Shown piece by piece: positions 19,772 to 28,600 of a DNA stretch of 64,000 bases. A model generated the notes under the pieces. The model saw nothing but the letters and a program-made list of their open reading frames with translations. It searched no databases and was not told the DNA's origin. Both the position numbers and the translations under genes were made by a program. The stretch is taken from assembly GCF_000168975.1 (NCBI RefSeq), contig NZ_AAUW01000003.1, positions 274,748-338,747 of the forward strand, written 5' to 3'. How positions within the stretch are numbered: the stretch's first letter is position 1; the number at the start of each line of letters is the position of its first letter. This stretch comes from Roseibium aggregatum IAM 12614 (GTDB taxonomy: Bacteria; Pseudomonadota; Alphaproteobacteria; Rhizobiales; Stappiaceae).

Positions 19772-20758
19772 TCAGGCAGCCAGCAGCTCCGGATCCGTTG
19801 CCAGGACGTCCACCGCTCCAAGGGGCGTGCGCACCACGAAAATGGCGTCGAGACCGGCGTGCTGTGCGTGTGCCAGCGCTTTTTCGCAGCCCATGACCAT
19901 ATAGGCCGTTGCCCATGCGTCGGCCGTCATGCAGCTCTCGGCAATCACCGAGACGGACAGAAGTTCATTTTTGACCGGCGCTCCCGATTGCGGGTTCATC
20001 GTGTGCGAGACCGTGCGGCCACCGGCGTTCCGGATCTTGCGATAGGTGCCGGAGGTCGCGATGGCGACATCGGAAACTTCGAGCCTCAGCGCCTCGCGGC
20101 GAACATCCGCTTCTGGCGCTTCCAAGGCCACCTGCCAGCCACTGCCACCGGCCTTGCGCCCGCTGGCCCGTAACTCGCCATCGATGCTGACCAGATGGTT
20201 CGGCAAGCCCCAGCGATGCATCACCTGGCTGAGGCAATCGACCCCGTAGCCCTTGGCGATGCCGCAAAGGTCCAGCCGGCAGGTCGCCGGACGGCGCAAA
20301 CGCCGGTTTTTCCGGTCGAATTCCACCTCCCGCCTGCGGCTATTCCAGTCGCCTTGCAACTGTTTGGCCTTGCTCAGGTCCGGGGCGTCCGTTTCCGGTC
20401 CGAATCCCCATGCGGACACGAGGTCGCCGACGAACGGATCGAATGCCCCCTCGGACTCCACGCATGTCAGAAGCGCAGCCTCACAGACCTCGAAAGTTTC
20501 GTCCGGCAGATCGATCCAGCTTGCCGGCTCCATGCGATTGATTTCACACAGGATCGAATCCGCTTTCCAGGGCGACATCTGCTCATCCACACGGTCGACC
20601 GCTTCTTGAAGCTCCCGCTGCAGGGCTTCGGCGTCGAAGTCTAACTCGGAATAAAAGACCACCGAATAGCGGGTTCCCATGGTTTTTCCGCTGATGACAT
20701 GCCGTCCGGGAACTGAATTGGACGGGATTGCCGGAGTGCCGAGCATCTGAAACATCAA
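19772..20758 (-). CDS. apbE: FAD:protein FMN transferase, ApbE family
   Basis: The 328-residue protein transfers FMN from FAD onto Thr or Ser of exported target proteins. Family blocks are GKTMGTRYSVVFYSE, the nucleotide and Mg site LDLCGIAKGYGVD, SIDGELRASG and IATSGTYRKIRNAG with HTMNPQSGAP. No lipobox or signal peptide is visible at this start. Its ATG overlaps the stop of the upstream PepSY-flavoreductase gene by four bases, so it is the last gene of a three-gene operon whose first product is a probable flavinylation substrate. Confidence 0.93.
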   Translation of the reverse strand: MMFQMLGTPAIPSNSVPGRHVISGKTMGTRYSVVFYSELDFDAEALQRELQEAVDRVDEQMSPWKADSILCEINRMEPASWIDLPDETFEVCEAALLTCVESEGAFDPFVGDLVSAWGFGPETDAPDLSKAKQLQGDWNSRRREVEFDRKNRRLRRPATCRLDLCGIAKGYGVDCLSQVMHRWGLPNHLVSIDGELRASGRKAGGSGWQVALEAPEADVRREALRLEVSDVAIATSGTYRKIRNAGGRTVSHTMNPQSGAPVKNELLSVSVIAESCMTADAWATAYMVMGCEKALAHAQHAGLDAIFVVRTPLGAVDVLATDPELLAA

Positions 20759-22974
20759 TAGACATCCTCCTGATAACGACCGTCTGCCCGCAGTTTCTGA
20801 ACCGTCAGGCCAAGCGGGCCCAATACATCGTCAAGCGCCTTGCTCACGCCCTCGGCCATGCTGGTGCCGCCACAAATCATGATGTCAGCGCCTTGCCGGA
20901 CCATCCGGCGCAGCTCCTCCGCATTGGCGCGCAAAGCGTCCTGCACATAGGCGCCGCCCGGAACACGGGAAAAGCTATAGCTGACGTTCCGAACCCGGCC
21001 GGATTTTCTGAAAGTGTCGATCTCTTCCCGGTAAAGCTGATCGGACTGCGGATCCCGGCTTCCGGCGAACAGATAGGCAGGTTTGAGAGCGTCATTTGCC
21101 CGCACCATGCCGACCAGTGGCGCAACACCCGTGCCTGCTCCGATGAGGATGACTGGAGCCTTGCCCCTGGGCATGTTGAAGCGTGCATTCGGCTGGATAA
21201 AGCCAGCTATCCGGTCGCAGGGACCTAGATCGCACAATTGCCCGGAGCACAATCCGCCCGGATGCTTGCTGACCGCGATTTCAAGGAAACCGTCGCTGGC
21301 GCTCGAGGCGAGCGAGTAAAAGCGGGGCAAGTCGGATCCCTTCGGCAGGATGCCGATCAGGTCGCCAGCCTTGAAGGACGGCCCTCCTGCGCGGGAAAGA
21401 CCGAACCTGCCGGGCTTGGTCTGCACCGCGCGAAATCTCAGGATGGATTTCGGCGTCTGATAAGCCTGGCCGAAGTCCTTGCGGGCAACACATTCCCATT
21501 CCTTCAGACCCGGCAGATCTGCCGTGTGCTCCACATGAAGGTCGATGCTGATCGCCTTGCCCAGATCGTGGCTCCAGGCGGCGAATTGCTGCGTTGACTG
21601 CCGGTCGACCGTGGCCATCGGCAACAACTCTGCGACGCCCATATGTTTCAGAGCTCCCTCGACTTGTCTGGCATAGGCGCAAAACGCCGGGAAGCTTCGA
21701 TCGCCGAACCCGACGACACTGACAGCCAGATCCGTCTGACAGCTGAACCCCGCTAGACGCGACAGAAAGCGGGAAGCAGACGCAGGTGCGTCACCGTCCC
21801 CATAAGTCGCGGCAAGGACGATCAACCGCCTGGCAGAGGGATAGGAGCCGGCAAGATCGTTCATCGCCCCGGTATGGACCACCATCCCCTGCGCCTTCAA
21901 CGCCGCATGAAGGCTGCGGGCAAAGCCCCAGGTGGAATTGCCTTCGCTGCCAACCAGGATGACAGTGTCCGCCCGTCCGGCAGATACATTACCGGCAATA
22001 CGAACACTGCGCCGCACGCGGCGAACCCATGTCGCCATGCCCGAGACGAAGAGCACCGGCACACTGAGCCCGGCAATTCCCAGCACAAGCGCATAACCCC
22101 AGGCCCCCTGCCCCGTGTGAAGCGTATAGGCGAGCTGATAAAGGCTTTCCGCAGGCGTGTTGGCACTGAAACTCAGAAAGTCACCAGTTGCCTGGTCGAT
22201 GAAGCCCGACCCTTGAGCGACCGTCAGGCCAAAGACATCAAGGGCATCGCCCTTTGCCGGAAAGACCAGTTCGCGAAGATCCGCAATGTCCACCTTTTGC
22301 AGCGCCGGCATGTCGGCAACGGCAAGGACCGGCCCACCGGAGGATTCGGCAAATGACAGGAAGCTGTCCTCAACCGGTGCACCGATCAGCCCGAAAGACG
22401 TCAGGGACATGAACAGCCCCGTAACAGCAAGGATGCCCAGCCCGGCAACGGCAATCCGGCCGGCTTCAACATGAAGACGCTGAGCAAATGTGCCGCTCGA
22501 CGGTTTCAGGAGCTTGCGCCAGCCGCCGCTCCGCGTCACCAGAAGCAGGACACCGCCGACAGACAGCAGGATCATGACAGCCGCACCGATACCAGTCGCA
22601 ATCCGCCCGGTTTCACCAGCAAACAGCGAGCGGTGCAGTTCGGTAACCGTCTGGAAAAACGCTGAAGGCTGATAGGCTCCAAGGCTCGCACCCGTCGCCG
22701 GATTGACCAGGTCTGCCGCAAAGCCGTCAGCATCTGCGTGATAGACAACGACCTGCCCACTTGCCCTGCGCACGATCTTCTGCGGATCGCTGAAATGCGC
22801 AACGACCCCGCTCGCAAGCGACGCGACCGTCGTGTCCTCGGCGACGGTCTGGCCAACAGGCTGGGAAAAGCGTGCCACGGCTGGTTCCAGTGAAAGAACA
22901 GCGCCAGAAATGGCCATGACTGTCACGAGAACGCCCGCAAGCAGCGTCGGCCATGTGTGAAGGATCCTGAGCAT
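20755..22974 (-). CDS. PepSY transmembrane domain fused to flavodoxin and ferredoxin-reductase-like domains
   Basis: The 739-residue protein has an N-terminal membrane part with PepSY-associated helices (first helix about residues 8-30, others to about 320). Next comes a flavodoxin-like FMN domain (about 335-480, starting TVILVGSEGNSTWGFA). The C-terminal reductase domain has the FAD motif RFYSLAS, the NAD(P)H loop IGAGTGVAPLVG and an end RYQEDVY like sulfite reductase CysJ. It would carry electrons from cytoplasmic NAD(P)H through flavins to the membrane. It is the middle gene of the DUF2271-apbE operon, 15 bases after DUF2271. Confidence 0.9.
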   Translation of the reverse strand: MLRILHTWPTLLAGVLVTVMAISGAVLSLEPAVARFSQPVGQTVAEDTTVASLASGVVAHFSDPQKIVRRASGQVVVYHADADGFAADLVNPATGASLGAYQPSAFFQTVTELHRSLFAGETGRIATGIGAAVMILLSVGGVLLLVTRSGGWRKLLKPSSGTFAQRLHVEAGRIAVAGLGILAVTGLFMSLTSFGLIGAPVEDSFLSFAESSGGPVLAVADMPALQKVDIADLRELVFPAKGDALDVFGLTVAQGSGFIDQATGDFLSFSANTPAESLYQLAYTLHTGQGAWGYALVLGIAGLSVPVLFVSGMATWVRRVRRSVRIAGNVSAGRADTVILVGSEGNSTWGFARSLHAALKAQGMVVHTGAMNDLAGSYPSARRLIVLAATYGDGDAPASASRFLSRLAGFSCQTDLAVSVVGFGDRSFPAFCAYARQVEGALKHMGVAELLPMATVDRQSTQQFAAWSHDLGKAISIDLHVEHTADLPGLKEWECVARKDFGQAYQTPKSILRFRAVQTKPGRFGLSRAGGPSFKAGDLIGILPKGSDLPRFYSLASSASDGFLEIAVSKHPGGLCSGQLCDLGPCDRIAGFIQPNARFNMPRGKAPVILIGAGTGVAPLVGMVRANDALKPAYLFAGSRDPQSDQLYREEIDTFRKSGRVRNVSYSFSRVPGGAYVQDALRANAEELRRMVRQGADIMICGGTSMAEGVSKALDDVLGPLGLTVQKLRADGRYQEDVY

Positions 22975-22989
22975 GGGCGGTAACCTCCG

Positions 22990-23451
22990 TTACATCTTGA
23001 CCGACAGCTTGCCAACGAAGCCGGATCCGCCAGCACTGGCACCATTGACCAGCGGCACGGCGGCATCGTGTGGCCGGTCCCCCCAGTCTTCGACCGCGGA
23101 ATCGACGACAACCTGGTAACCGGCATTGATGAGCGCATCGGCGATATTGGCCCGGACCGTCAGCGAACGTCCGCTGCCGACGCTGGGCCCGGTCAGGCCG
23201 TCAATCGATCCGCCGGTGCTGGAAACGCCGCGCGCCCAGCCTTTCAGGTGGCGGTAGTATTTCGACTTCCTTCCGGCGACCCAGAGGGTCTGCTGGAACT
23301 GGCCAGCTCCGTCGACCAGATAGACGGCCAGATAGGCGCCCGGACCGCCATAGGACTTCATGTCGACGGTCACATTGACGTCCTTGGCCATCGCGGTGGC
23401 GGGCATCACCAGGGCCGTTGAAAGCAGCAGAGCGCAGGCGATATTCTTCAT
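22990..23451 (-). CDS. DUF2271 exported protein, candidate flavinylated electron carrier
   Basis: The 153-residue precursor has a signal peptide (MKNIACALLLSTALVMPATA, cleavage near residue 22) and a DUF2271 beta-sandwich domain. The segment SIDGLTGPSVGSG contains D84-G-L-T87-G-P-S90, which fits the ApbE flavinylation pattern Dxx(S/T)Gx(S/T). Thr87 is therefore a candidate FMN attachment site. It heads an operon with a PepSY-flavoreductase and apbE, the partners expected for an extracytoplasmic flavoprotein. Its role as terminal electron carrier or reductase is inferred from this context. Confidence 0.82.
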   Translation of the reverse strand: MKNIACALLLSTALVMPATAMAKDVNVTVDMKSYGGPGAYLAVYLVDGAGQFQQTLWVAGRKSKYYRHLKGWARGVSSTGGSIDGLTGPSVGSGRSLTVRANIADALINAGYQVVVDSAVEDWGDRPHDAAVPLVNGASAGGSGFVGKLSVKM

Positions 23452-23500
23452 GGCGAGTTGATCCTCGTTGCGTTAGACGCCACAAGAAGACGGGATCAAA

Positions 23501-23549
23501 CTGACAGGCACCTGAAGCCAACCCGGAAATCCGTTCAGGCTGGTGTCAG
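23501..23549. promoter_or_regulatory. Paired inverted response-regulator sites in the divergent promoter
   Basis: The sequence TTCAGG-N4-TGTCAG occurs on the plus strand at 23534-23549 and on the minus strand at 23501-23516. Further TGTCAGG and TGTCGG copies follow at 23557 and 23570. Half-sites spaced about 10 bases suit an OmpR-family dimer. The sites lie between the DUF2271 operon and the response regulator gene, so both may be controlled. Confidence 0.6.
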
Positions 23550-23596
23550 GTTTCCATGTCAGGTGCGCCTGTCGGATGCCTAAACGGGAGAGCGCC

Positions 23597-24253
23597 TTGC
23601 GCGTATTACTGATCGAGGACGATGCCATTCTGGGCGAAGCGATCCACGACCATGTGGTCATGCAGGGCCACGGTGTTGACTGGGTCAAACGCCTTGACGA
23701 AGCCGCGCTTGCCCTCGACGCCGTGCCCTATGAACTGATCCTGCTCGACCTGAACCTGCCGGACGGGCTCGGCCTGAATTTCCTGAAGACGCTGCGCCGT
23801 GGCGGCAACCAGGTGCCGGTCATTATCGTGACGGCTCAGGACCAGGTGGCCATGCGCATCGAAGGCCTCGACAGCGGTGCGGACGATTATCTGGTCAAGC
23901 CGTTTGATCTTGCCGAACTGCGGGCCCGGCTTTCCGCCGTTGCCCGCCGCTATGCCGGCGCGCCCAATCCCGAAACGACACTTGGCGACATCACCCTGGA
24001 TCTGACCCGCAAGAGCGCCGAACGGGCCGGCAAGCCGGTGGACTTGACCTCTCGTGAATGGGCCGTTCTGGAACGCTTGCTGCGTCACCGCGGCGGCATC
24101 GTCTCGAAATCCGATATCGAGGAAAGCCTCTACGCCTTCGGTGCGGAAGTCGAAAGCAACACTGTGGAAGTTTACGTCAGCCGCCTGCGCAAGAAGATCG
24201 GTGCCGATGCCGTCACCACCGTGCGCGGGCTCGGCTACAAGGCCGGCGCATGA
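23597..24253 (+). CDS. OmpR/PhoB-family response regulator
   Basis: The 218-residue protein has a receiver domain (1-115) with acidic residues in LLIEDDA, phospho-acceptor Asp51 in LILLDLNLPDG and Lys in YLVKPFD. A winged-helix DNA-binding domain follows (about 125-218, ending SRLRKKIGADAVTTVRGLGY). The TTG at 23597 has GGGAG six bases upstream and starts exactly at the domain; the ATG at 23576 is an alternative. Its stop overlaps the start of the sensor kinase gene (ATGA), so they are co-translated. It is divergent from the DUF2271 operon, its likely target. Confidence 0.92.
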   Translation: MRVLLIEDDAILGEAIHDHVVMQGHGVDWVKRLDEAALALDAVPYELILLDLNLPDGLGLNFLKTLRRGGNQVPVIIVTAQDQVAMRIEGLDSGADDYLVKPFDLAELRARLSAVARRYAGAPNPETTLGDITLDLTRKSAERAGKPVDLTSREWAVLERLLRHRGGIVSKSDIEESLYAFGAEVESNTVEVYVSRLRKKIGADAVTTVRGLGYKAGA

Positions 24254-25614
24254 GACGGACGCCTTCGATAACTTTCCAGCTGGCCCTGCTGCTTGGCGTC
24301 TCGACACTGCTGCTCTGGCTGGGCGCCGCCGCCATTGCCGCGCTCGTGCTGAAGCACGAGTTGACGGAAACCTTCGATGACACCCTGCGTCAAAGTGCGC
24401 TGCGCCTTCTGCCGCTTGCCGTCCATGACCTGCGCGAAAAGGAAGACCACGAGGAGCGGGAAGAATTTCGCGTCCCGGGTTTTGACGGGTTCGAGACGGA
24501 AAATTTCGGCTACCTCATTCGCGACAAGCGAGGCCGGACCCGGCTGGTCTCCGGCAACATGCCCCCTGAAAGCGCCTTTCTCGACCCGATCCCTAGCGGG
24601 TTTTTCGAAGTGGACGGCAGACGCGCCCTGTCGTTGCGCGAACGCAAGCGGGGCTACAGCATTGTGCTGGTGGAAACCGGTGATCACCGAAAGACAGTCC
24701 TGATGGACGCTGCGGGGGCCCTGCTCCTGCCGCTCGCGGCCCTGCTGCCGTTGATTGGCCTCGGCATCTGGCTGACCGTTCGGATCGCCATGCGGCCGGT
24801 TGAACGCCTGCGCCGCGAAATCGCCGAGCGCGGTCACACCAATCTCGAGGGGATCGACATCGAAGGGCATCCGAAGGAACTGGTCCCGATTGCCAACGAG
24901 GTTGCCAGCCTGCTCGGTCGATTGCGGTCTGCACTTGATGCGGAGCGTGCATTTTCCGCCATGAGCGCCCATGAATTGCGAACCCCGATTGCCGGTGCTC
25001 TTGCCCAGGTGCAACAGCTTTCCGAAGAACTTGCGAACCTGCCGCATCGCGCCAGGGCACAATCGGTAGAAGCTGCGCTGAAGAACCTGTCGGCGCTTTC
25101 GGAGAACCTCCTCCGTCTCGCCCGTCTGGAAGCGGGCTTTGCTCGGGCCGATCGGGAAACAGACCTCATGCCGATTCTGAAGTTCCTTCTGCGTGATGCG
25201 CAAGATGTGAGCCTTTCGATCCATCCGAACGCCGATCTCACCATCGCGATCAATCCGGATGCTTTCAGCATCGTGATCTCGAACCTCCTTGAGAATGCTC
25301 GCCGGCACGGCGGCGATGAGGCCCTCATCTCCGTAACCGCAGGGCCAGGCAAGAAGCTTACCGTTGCCAATACAGGCACGGTTGTGGCGGCTGAAACCCT
25401 TCGAAAGCTTGGCGAGAAATTCGTCCGGGGCGAAACACAGGCACGTGGAACCGGCCTCGGACTCGCGCTGGTAAAGACGATTGCCGACCAGACCGGCGGC
25501 ACACTGACGCTGGCCTCCCCGCGGCACGGTCACGCAGACGGTTTCGAGGTGATCTTGTCCTGGCCGGCGTCTTCCGCAGGGTCAATCCACAAGTTAAAGG
25601 GGGCCAGATCATAG
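24250..25614 (+). CDS. Sensor histidine kinase
   Basis: The 454-residue inner-membrane kinase has a first helix at about 11-34 and a periplasmic sensor region of about 120 residues that starts with charged KEDHEEREEFRV. A second helix lies at about 153-178, followed by a HAMP segment, the phospho-acceptor His241 in MSAHELRTPIAG, the N box NLLENARRHGG and the G box GTGLGLALVK. It is paired with the upstream response regulator. QseC/TctE-like architecture is the best description. The stimulus is unknown; the target operon suggests redox or metal stress. Confidence 0.92.
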   Translation: MRRTPSITFQLALLLGVSTLLLWLGAAAIAALVLKHELTETFDDTLRQSALRLLPLAVHDLREKEDHEEREEFRVPGFDGFETENFGYLIRDKRGRTRLVSGNMPPESAFLDPIPSGFFEVDGRRALSLRERKRGYSIVLVETGDHRKTVLMDAAGALLLPLAALLPLIGLGIWLTVRIAMRPVERLRREIAERGHTNLEGIDIEGHPKELVPIANEVASLLGRLRSALDAERAFSAMSAHELRTPIAGALAQVQQLSEELANLPHRARAQSVEAALKNLSALSENLLRLARLEAGFARADRETDLMPILKFLLRDAQDVSLSIHPNADLTIAINPDAFSIVISNLLENARRHGGDEALISVTAGPGKKLTVANTGTVVAAETLRKLGEKFVRGETQARGTGLGLALVKTIADQTGGTLTLASPRHGHADGFEVILSWPASSAGSIHKLKGARS

Positions 25615-25874
25615 GCTCCCCGGTTCACTTCTAAGGGAAGTTGAAGAAGAATACTCGCCTGCCGCGAATTTGTTTGATAATCTGAGATTGGCGAGAGGAG
25701 ATCCTTGCTATCCCGGATTGAAGCGGCCTCTGCACACTTGGGGACGCCCGGAGACCATTGCCGGTAAAAAAGCCGGCAACCTCCAGGCGCGCAGACCGCT
25801 CATGGGACCTCGTCACGCCAGAAATTGTCTGAAAGGCAAAACAAAGAATGACATGCGATGACAAGGCGGCAGGG

Positions 25875-26138
25875 ATGAGCGAAGATCAATACACCAAAGA
25901 GCAGCTCGAATTCCTGGAAATATTTGAAATTGCAGCAAGATACGACTGTCTGTTTCTGCTGGATTTCCATTGCTTCGATCTGTTCGATCACGACCAGACA
26001 AGCCTGCTGAGCGACGGCGAACGTTCCCAGTTGGCGGCAGCGGCAAGATATGACATCTATGCTGAAGCCATTCAGAAAGGATTTCTACCGAAATCCAGTC
26101 CCTTCGGAGGCGTCCATGAGCAACAACGCTTTTGTTGA
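25875..26138 (+). CDS. Small hypothetical protein
   Basis: The 87-residue acidic protein begins MSEDQYTKEQLEFLEIFEIA and contains YDCLFLLDFHCFDLFDH, rich in Phe, Leu and Asp. ATG 25875 follows GGCAGGG. It overlaps the next gene by 23 bases, which suggests coupling. No family is recognised. The composition differs from antisense shadows, so it may be real, with moderate support. Confidence 0.45.
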   Translation: MSEDQYTKEQLEFLEIFEIAARYDCLFLLDFHCFDLFDHDQTSLLSDGERSQLAAAARYDIYAEAIQKGFLPKSSPFGGVHEQQRFC

Positions 26139-26721
26139 GCCCCTTTCCTTCTCGCTGATCGAAAATGGATTGGCGGGAGAGAAAACGCAGTTTCTGTTCA
26201 GGACCTGGCGCGACAACGAAGGCATTATCGCGCAGGACAGCCAGATGACGCGGCTGAGCCAATACCTGCTCATGACCTTGCCGAGCGCTGAGCCGGGTGA
26301 CGTGCCGCCGCTGACCTTTGCGGGCAAACACAGCACTTTCCGCCGGTTCTTTCCGCATGCGCTTGAGCCGGAAACGCCGCGTCCGCCGACCAGTTTCCTG
26401 CCGTCGGTCTACCGTCAGGGCGTAGCCGATGCCTATCAGATCGTCATGAACGGCGAACCCTGGTTCGACATTCAACGCACGGGCAACAGGCTGGGGGACG
26501 GTATTCCGGACATGACGTTGCAGAGGCTGCTGGTAAAGTTCCGCACCAGTGCCGGCTTCACGCGGATTTTCTGTCTCATGACTTTGCTTGAAGTCCACTC
26601 GCGATCCTATCAATCAGATCGCACACATCATCAGCCGAGTTCGCAACAAAAATCAGATTGGCATCCAGCGTACCAGGCAAGGGTTCAACCCAGTTCAATG
26701 CATGGAAATGTGCCCGGGTGA
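26116..26721 (+). CDS. Hypothetical protein with a PAS-like core
   Basis: The 201-residue protein starts MSNNAFVEPLSFSLIENGLA with CGGAGG eight bases upstream. The core contains LTFAGKHSTFRRFFPHALEP and PTSFLPSVYRQGVADAYQ, then GEPWFDIQRTG and DMTLQRLLVKFRTSAGF, a layout that resembles PAS-type signalling folds. Its last 45 residues are antisense to the convergent acetyltransferase gene and look non-native (HQPSSQQKSDWHPAYQ), so the original stop may have been lost. Function is unknown. Confidence 0.5.
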   Translation: MSNNAFVEPLSFSLIENGLAGEKTQFLFRTWRDNEGIIAQDSQMTRLSQYLLMTLPSAEPGDVPPLTFAGKHSTFRRFFPHALEPETPRPPTSFLPSVYRQGVADAYQIVMNGEPWFDIQRTGNRLGDGIPDMTLQRLLVKFRTSAGFTRIFCLMTLLEVHSRSYQSDRTHHQPSSQQKSDWHPAYQARVQPSSMHGNVPG

Positions 26722-27292
26722 AGCCGCAGTCGCGCCAGAAGCCATCCATGAAATTGAAGCCCTGCACCCAGCCGTAATAAAAACCGGCACCCCACTCGTC
26801 CAGGGCCTCGATCTGCGCCATCTGGTTGAGCAGGCCGCCGAGCTTTGAGCCGCGCCACTCCTTGGCGACTTCCGTTCCCCCCAGATAGACCACATCGCCG
26901 GTAATCCGCCGGCCGACGCGCGGCTGCTTGTCGCTCAAGACAACCTTGCCGCCTTCCGCGTTCGGATAGCAGCGGTGAAAATACTTGCGCCAGAAGTCTG
27001 TCAGCGTCATCGGATAGGCCATCCTGTCGAAGCGCGCGCACACGCGCCCGACCATCCGGTCCTCCTCGTCCACCAGCGCCAGCCAGAACGCCTGAGAGGG
27101 CGTATAGGTGTTGAGGCTCGGGGTGAAATGCCCTTCCAACCGCTTCAGACCGCTGGCGGCCGCCATCGCCTCGACAACATCGAAATCCGACCCGCGGCGC
27201 AGCGTCAGCCCCAGGCGTTGAAACTCCCTGTCTATAACGCCCCAGGCACGCTTGAGCTGTGCCTTGTCCAACTCGAAATCCAGTTTATGCAT
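26576..27292 (-). CDS. Putative acetyltransferase-like protein
   Basis: The 238-residue protein has a C-terminal part that resembles a GNAT fold: VVYLGGTEVAKEWRGSKLGG matches the acetyl-CoA loop region, followed by a helix NQMAQIEALDEWG and GFYYGWVQGFNFMDGFW. The N-terminal 80 residues are not recognised. The ATG at 27292 is supported by a GACATCC-type spacer only; the ribosome site is weak. Its 3' end overlaps the convergent gene by 146 bases. Substrate is unknown and the family call is tentative. Confidence 0.55.
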   Translation of the reverse strand: MHKLDFELDKAQLKRAWGVIDREFQRLGLTLRRGSDFDVVEAMAAASGLKRLEGHFTPSLNTYTPSQAFWLALVDEEDRMVGRVCARFDRMAYPMTLTDFWRKYFHRCYPNAEGGKVVLSDKQPRVGRRITGDVVYLGGTEVAKEWRGSKLGGLLNQMAQIEALDEWGAGFYYGWVQGFNFMDGFWRDCGFTRAHFHALNWVEPLPGTLDANLIFVANSADDVCDLIDRIASGLQAKS

Positions 27293-27988
27293 GGATGTCC
27301 TGTCTGATGTCGCCCTTCATCCGCATCCCGCGAACAGCCGCCGCGCCAAACGCGGCAAACACCTTGTTTGCTGCCAGGGTGTGGCCCCATAAATGAAGAC
27401 GAAATGGCGTGAGAAATGGCGAAACCGCGTTAGGAACGGTGCGCGGAGCGGGCTTTATGCCCGGTCACGCATGCTGACGACACGCGGTGAAGCCATTTCC
27501 ACCTCCTTCGGATTTGACCGGATTGATCTTCCTCAGCGTTGCGAAAGCTTGAAAATGAGCCACATTTCCTGCGCTTTCGCTCCTTGACGAAGCCCAATCC
27601 GCCTCAAACCATTTCATCTTCATTTATGTGTCCACACCCTAGATTAGATAGGCACCGATTTTCCCTGCTTGGCAGCACGTTAAGTTGTCTGCCAAGGCGG
27701 TCAAACAAGAAAAAATATCAAGGTTAAAACTTGCGGGTACCGTCTTGAAAGACCGGTAGTTTTCAACCGGAGATTCACCGCTTCCAAGAATACCGGTTAT
27801 CCACTGCACTGCAAATGCCGCTCCGCCTGGCTGGCATTCGCCCCGCTTGAGCCGATCTCGAAGGCTCCGGATTCGCTTTTATATACACATCCTTTGATCA
27901 AGTTGTCCGCCTCACCGTAGGCAAATATAATGCCGGCGTTACTGCGCGATAACTTACTGATTTATATTGTTCTTGATTGGAGAGTGCT
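27293..27988. other. Gene-poor interval carrying a MITE-like element
   Basis: No coding region is supported over about 700 bases. It contains a 265-bp element with 38-bp terminal inverted repeats at 27376-27640. The remaining AT-richer stretch to 27988 should include the promoter of the small exported protein that follows. Confidence 0.6.
27376..27640. mobile_element. MITE-like element with 38-bp terminal inverted repeats
   Basis: The left end 27376-27413 begins AGGGTGTGG and the right end 27603-27640 is its inverted copy, with 33 of 38 positions identical, including CATAAATGAAGA and GAAATGG. The 189-bp interior has no convincing gene. No clear target duplication is seen. A non-autonomous or decayed insertion sequence explains this best. 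Confidence 0.7.
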
Positions 27989-28396
27989 ATGATGAAGCAA
28001 ATCTTCCTGCTTGCTGCCGTATGCGCAATTTCAACTGCCTCAATCGCCAAAGATCTTCCTGCGTCAGCCAAGCCGATGACGGAGGCGGAACGGATCGAAG
28101 TCTTGTCCGGCAAAAAGATCGAGGGAATCTTTTACGGAAAAAACGGCAAGAAGGCCGGAGACTGGATTGTTGAGTGGAACGACAACGGCGACAAGATCGC
28201 GGTCGTCACCGTGACCGGCAAAAAGCCGGCGAAGAAAACACTGAAATGGGAAGTGAAAGACGGCCAGCTCTGTGAACAGGGCTTCCGGGACGAGACAATG
28301 GTCTGCGGCCACGCAAACAACTACTTCAAGGACGGCAACACCTGTTTCACGACCATGAAGGATTCGAAGTTCATCACAAACGAATTTCCGTGCTGA
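27989..28396 (+). CDS. Small exported hypothetical protein
   Basis: The 135-residue precursor has a signal peptide (MMKQIFLLAAVCAISTASIA). The mature domain has PMTEAERIEVLSGKKIEGIF, WIVEWNDNGDK, then LCEQGF, MVCGHANNYF, NTCFTTM and a C-terminal FPC. Four cysteines after the signal suggest two periplasmic disulfides. The arrangement resembles DUF995-type proteins of Hyphomicrobiales, but I cannot confirm that. The second ATG at 27992 is equally possible. Function is unknown. Confidence 0.6.
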   Translation: MMKQIFLLAAVCAISTASIAKDLPASAKPMTEAERIEVLSGKKIEGIFYGKNGKKAGDWIVEWNDNGDKIAVVTVTGKKPAKKTLKWEVKDGQLCEQGFRDETMVCGHANNYFKDGNTCFTTMKDSKFITNEFPC

Positions 28397-28524
28397 CAGC
28401 AGCTACAAGGCAATAACTTTCGTGGCCGTCGACCGGCGGCCACAGATATCGACAAAATGCGCAATGAGAAGCACGGCGCGCAATCACGACGCACCTGAAT
28501 TTTCAGATTTTCAAAGGAAGAAAA

Positions 28525-28600
<76 letters not shown>

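Noticed and set aside
22680..22730. TGAS in VNPATGASLG of the PepSY protein as a flavinylation site
   Set aside because: This matches the common DPxTGxxL pattern of PepSY domains and lacks the Asp three positions before Thr.
27393..27727. Short plus-strand frames inside and next to the MITE-like element
   Set aside because: They start or end within the inverted repeats and have no ribosome site or recognisable domain.
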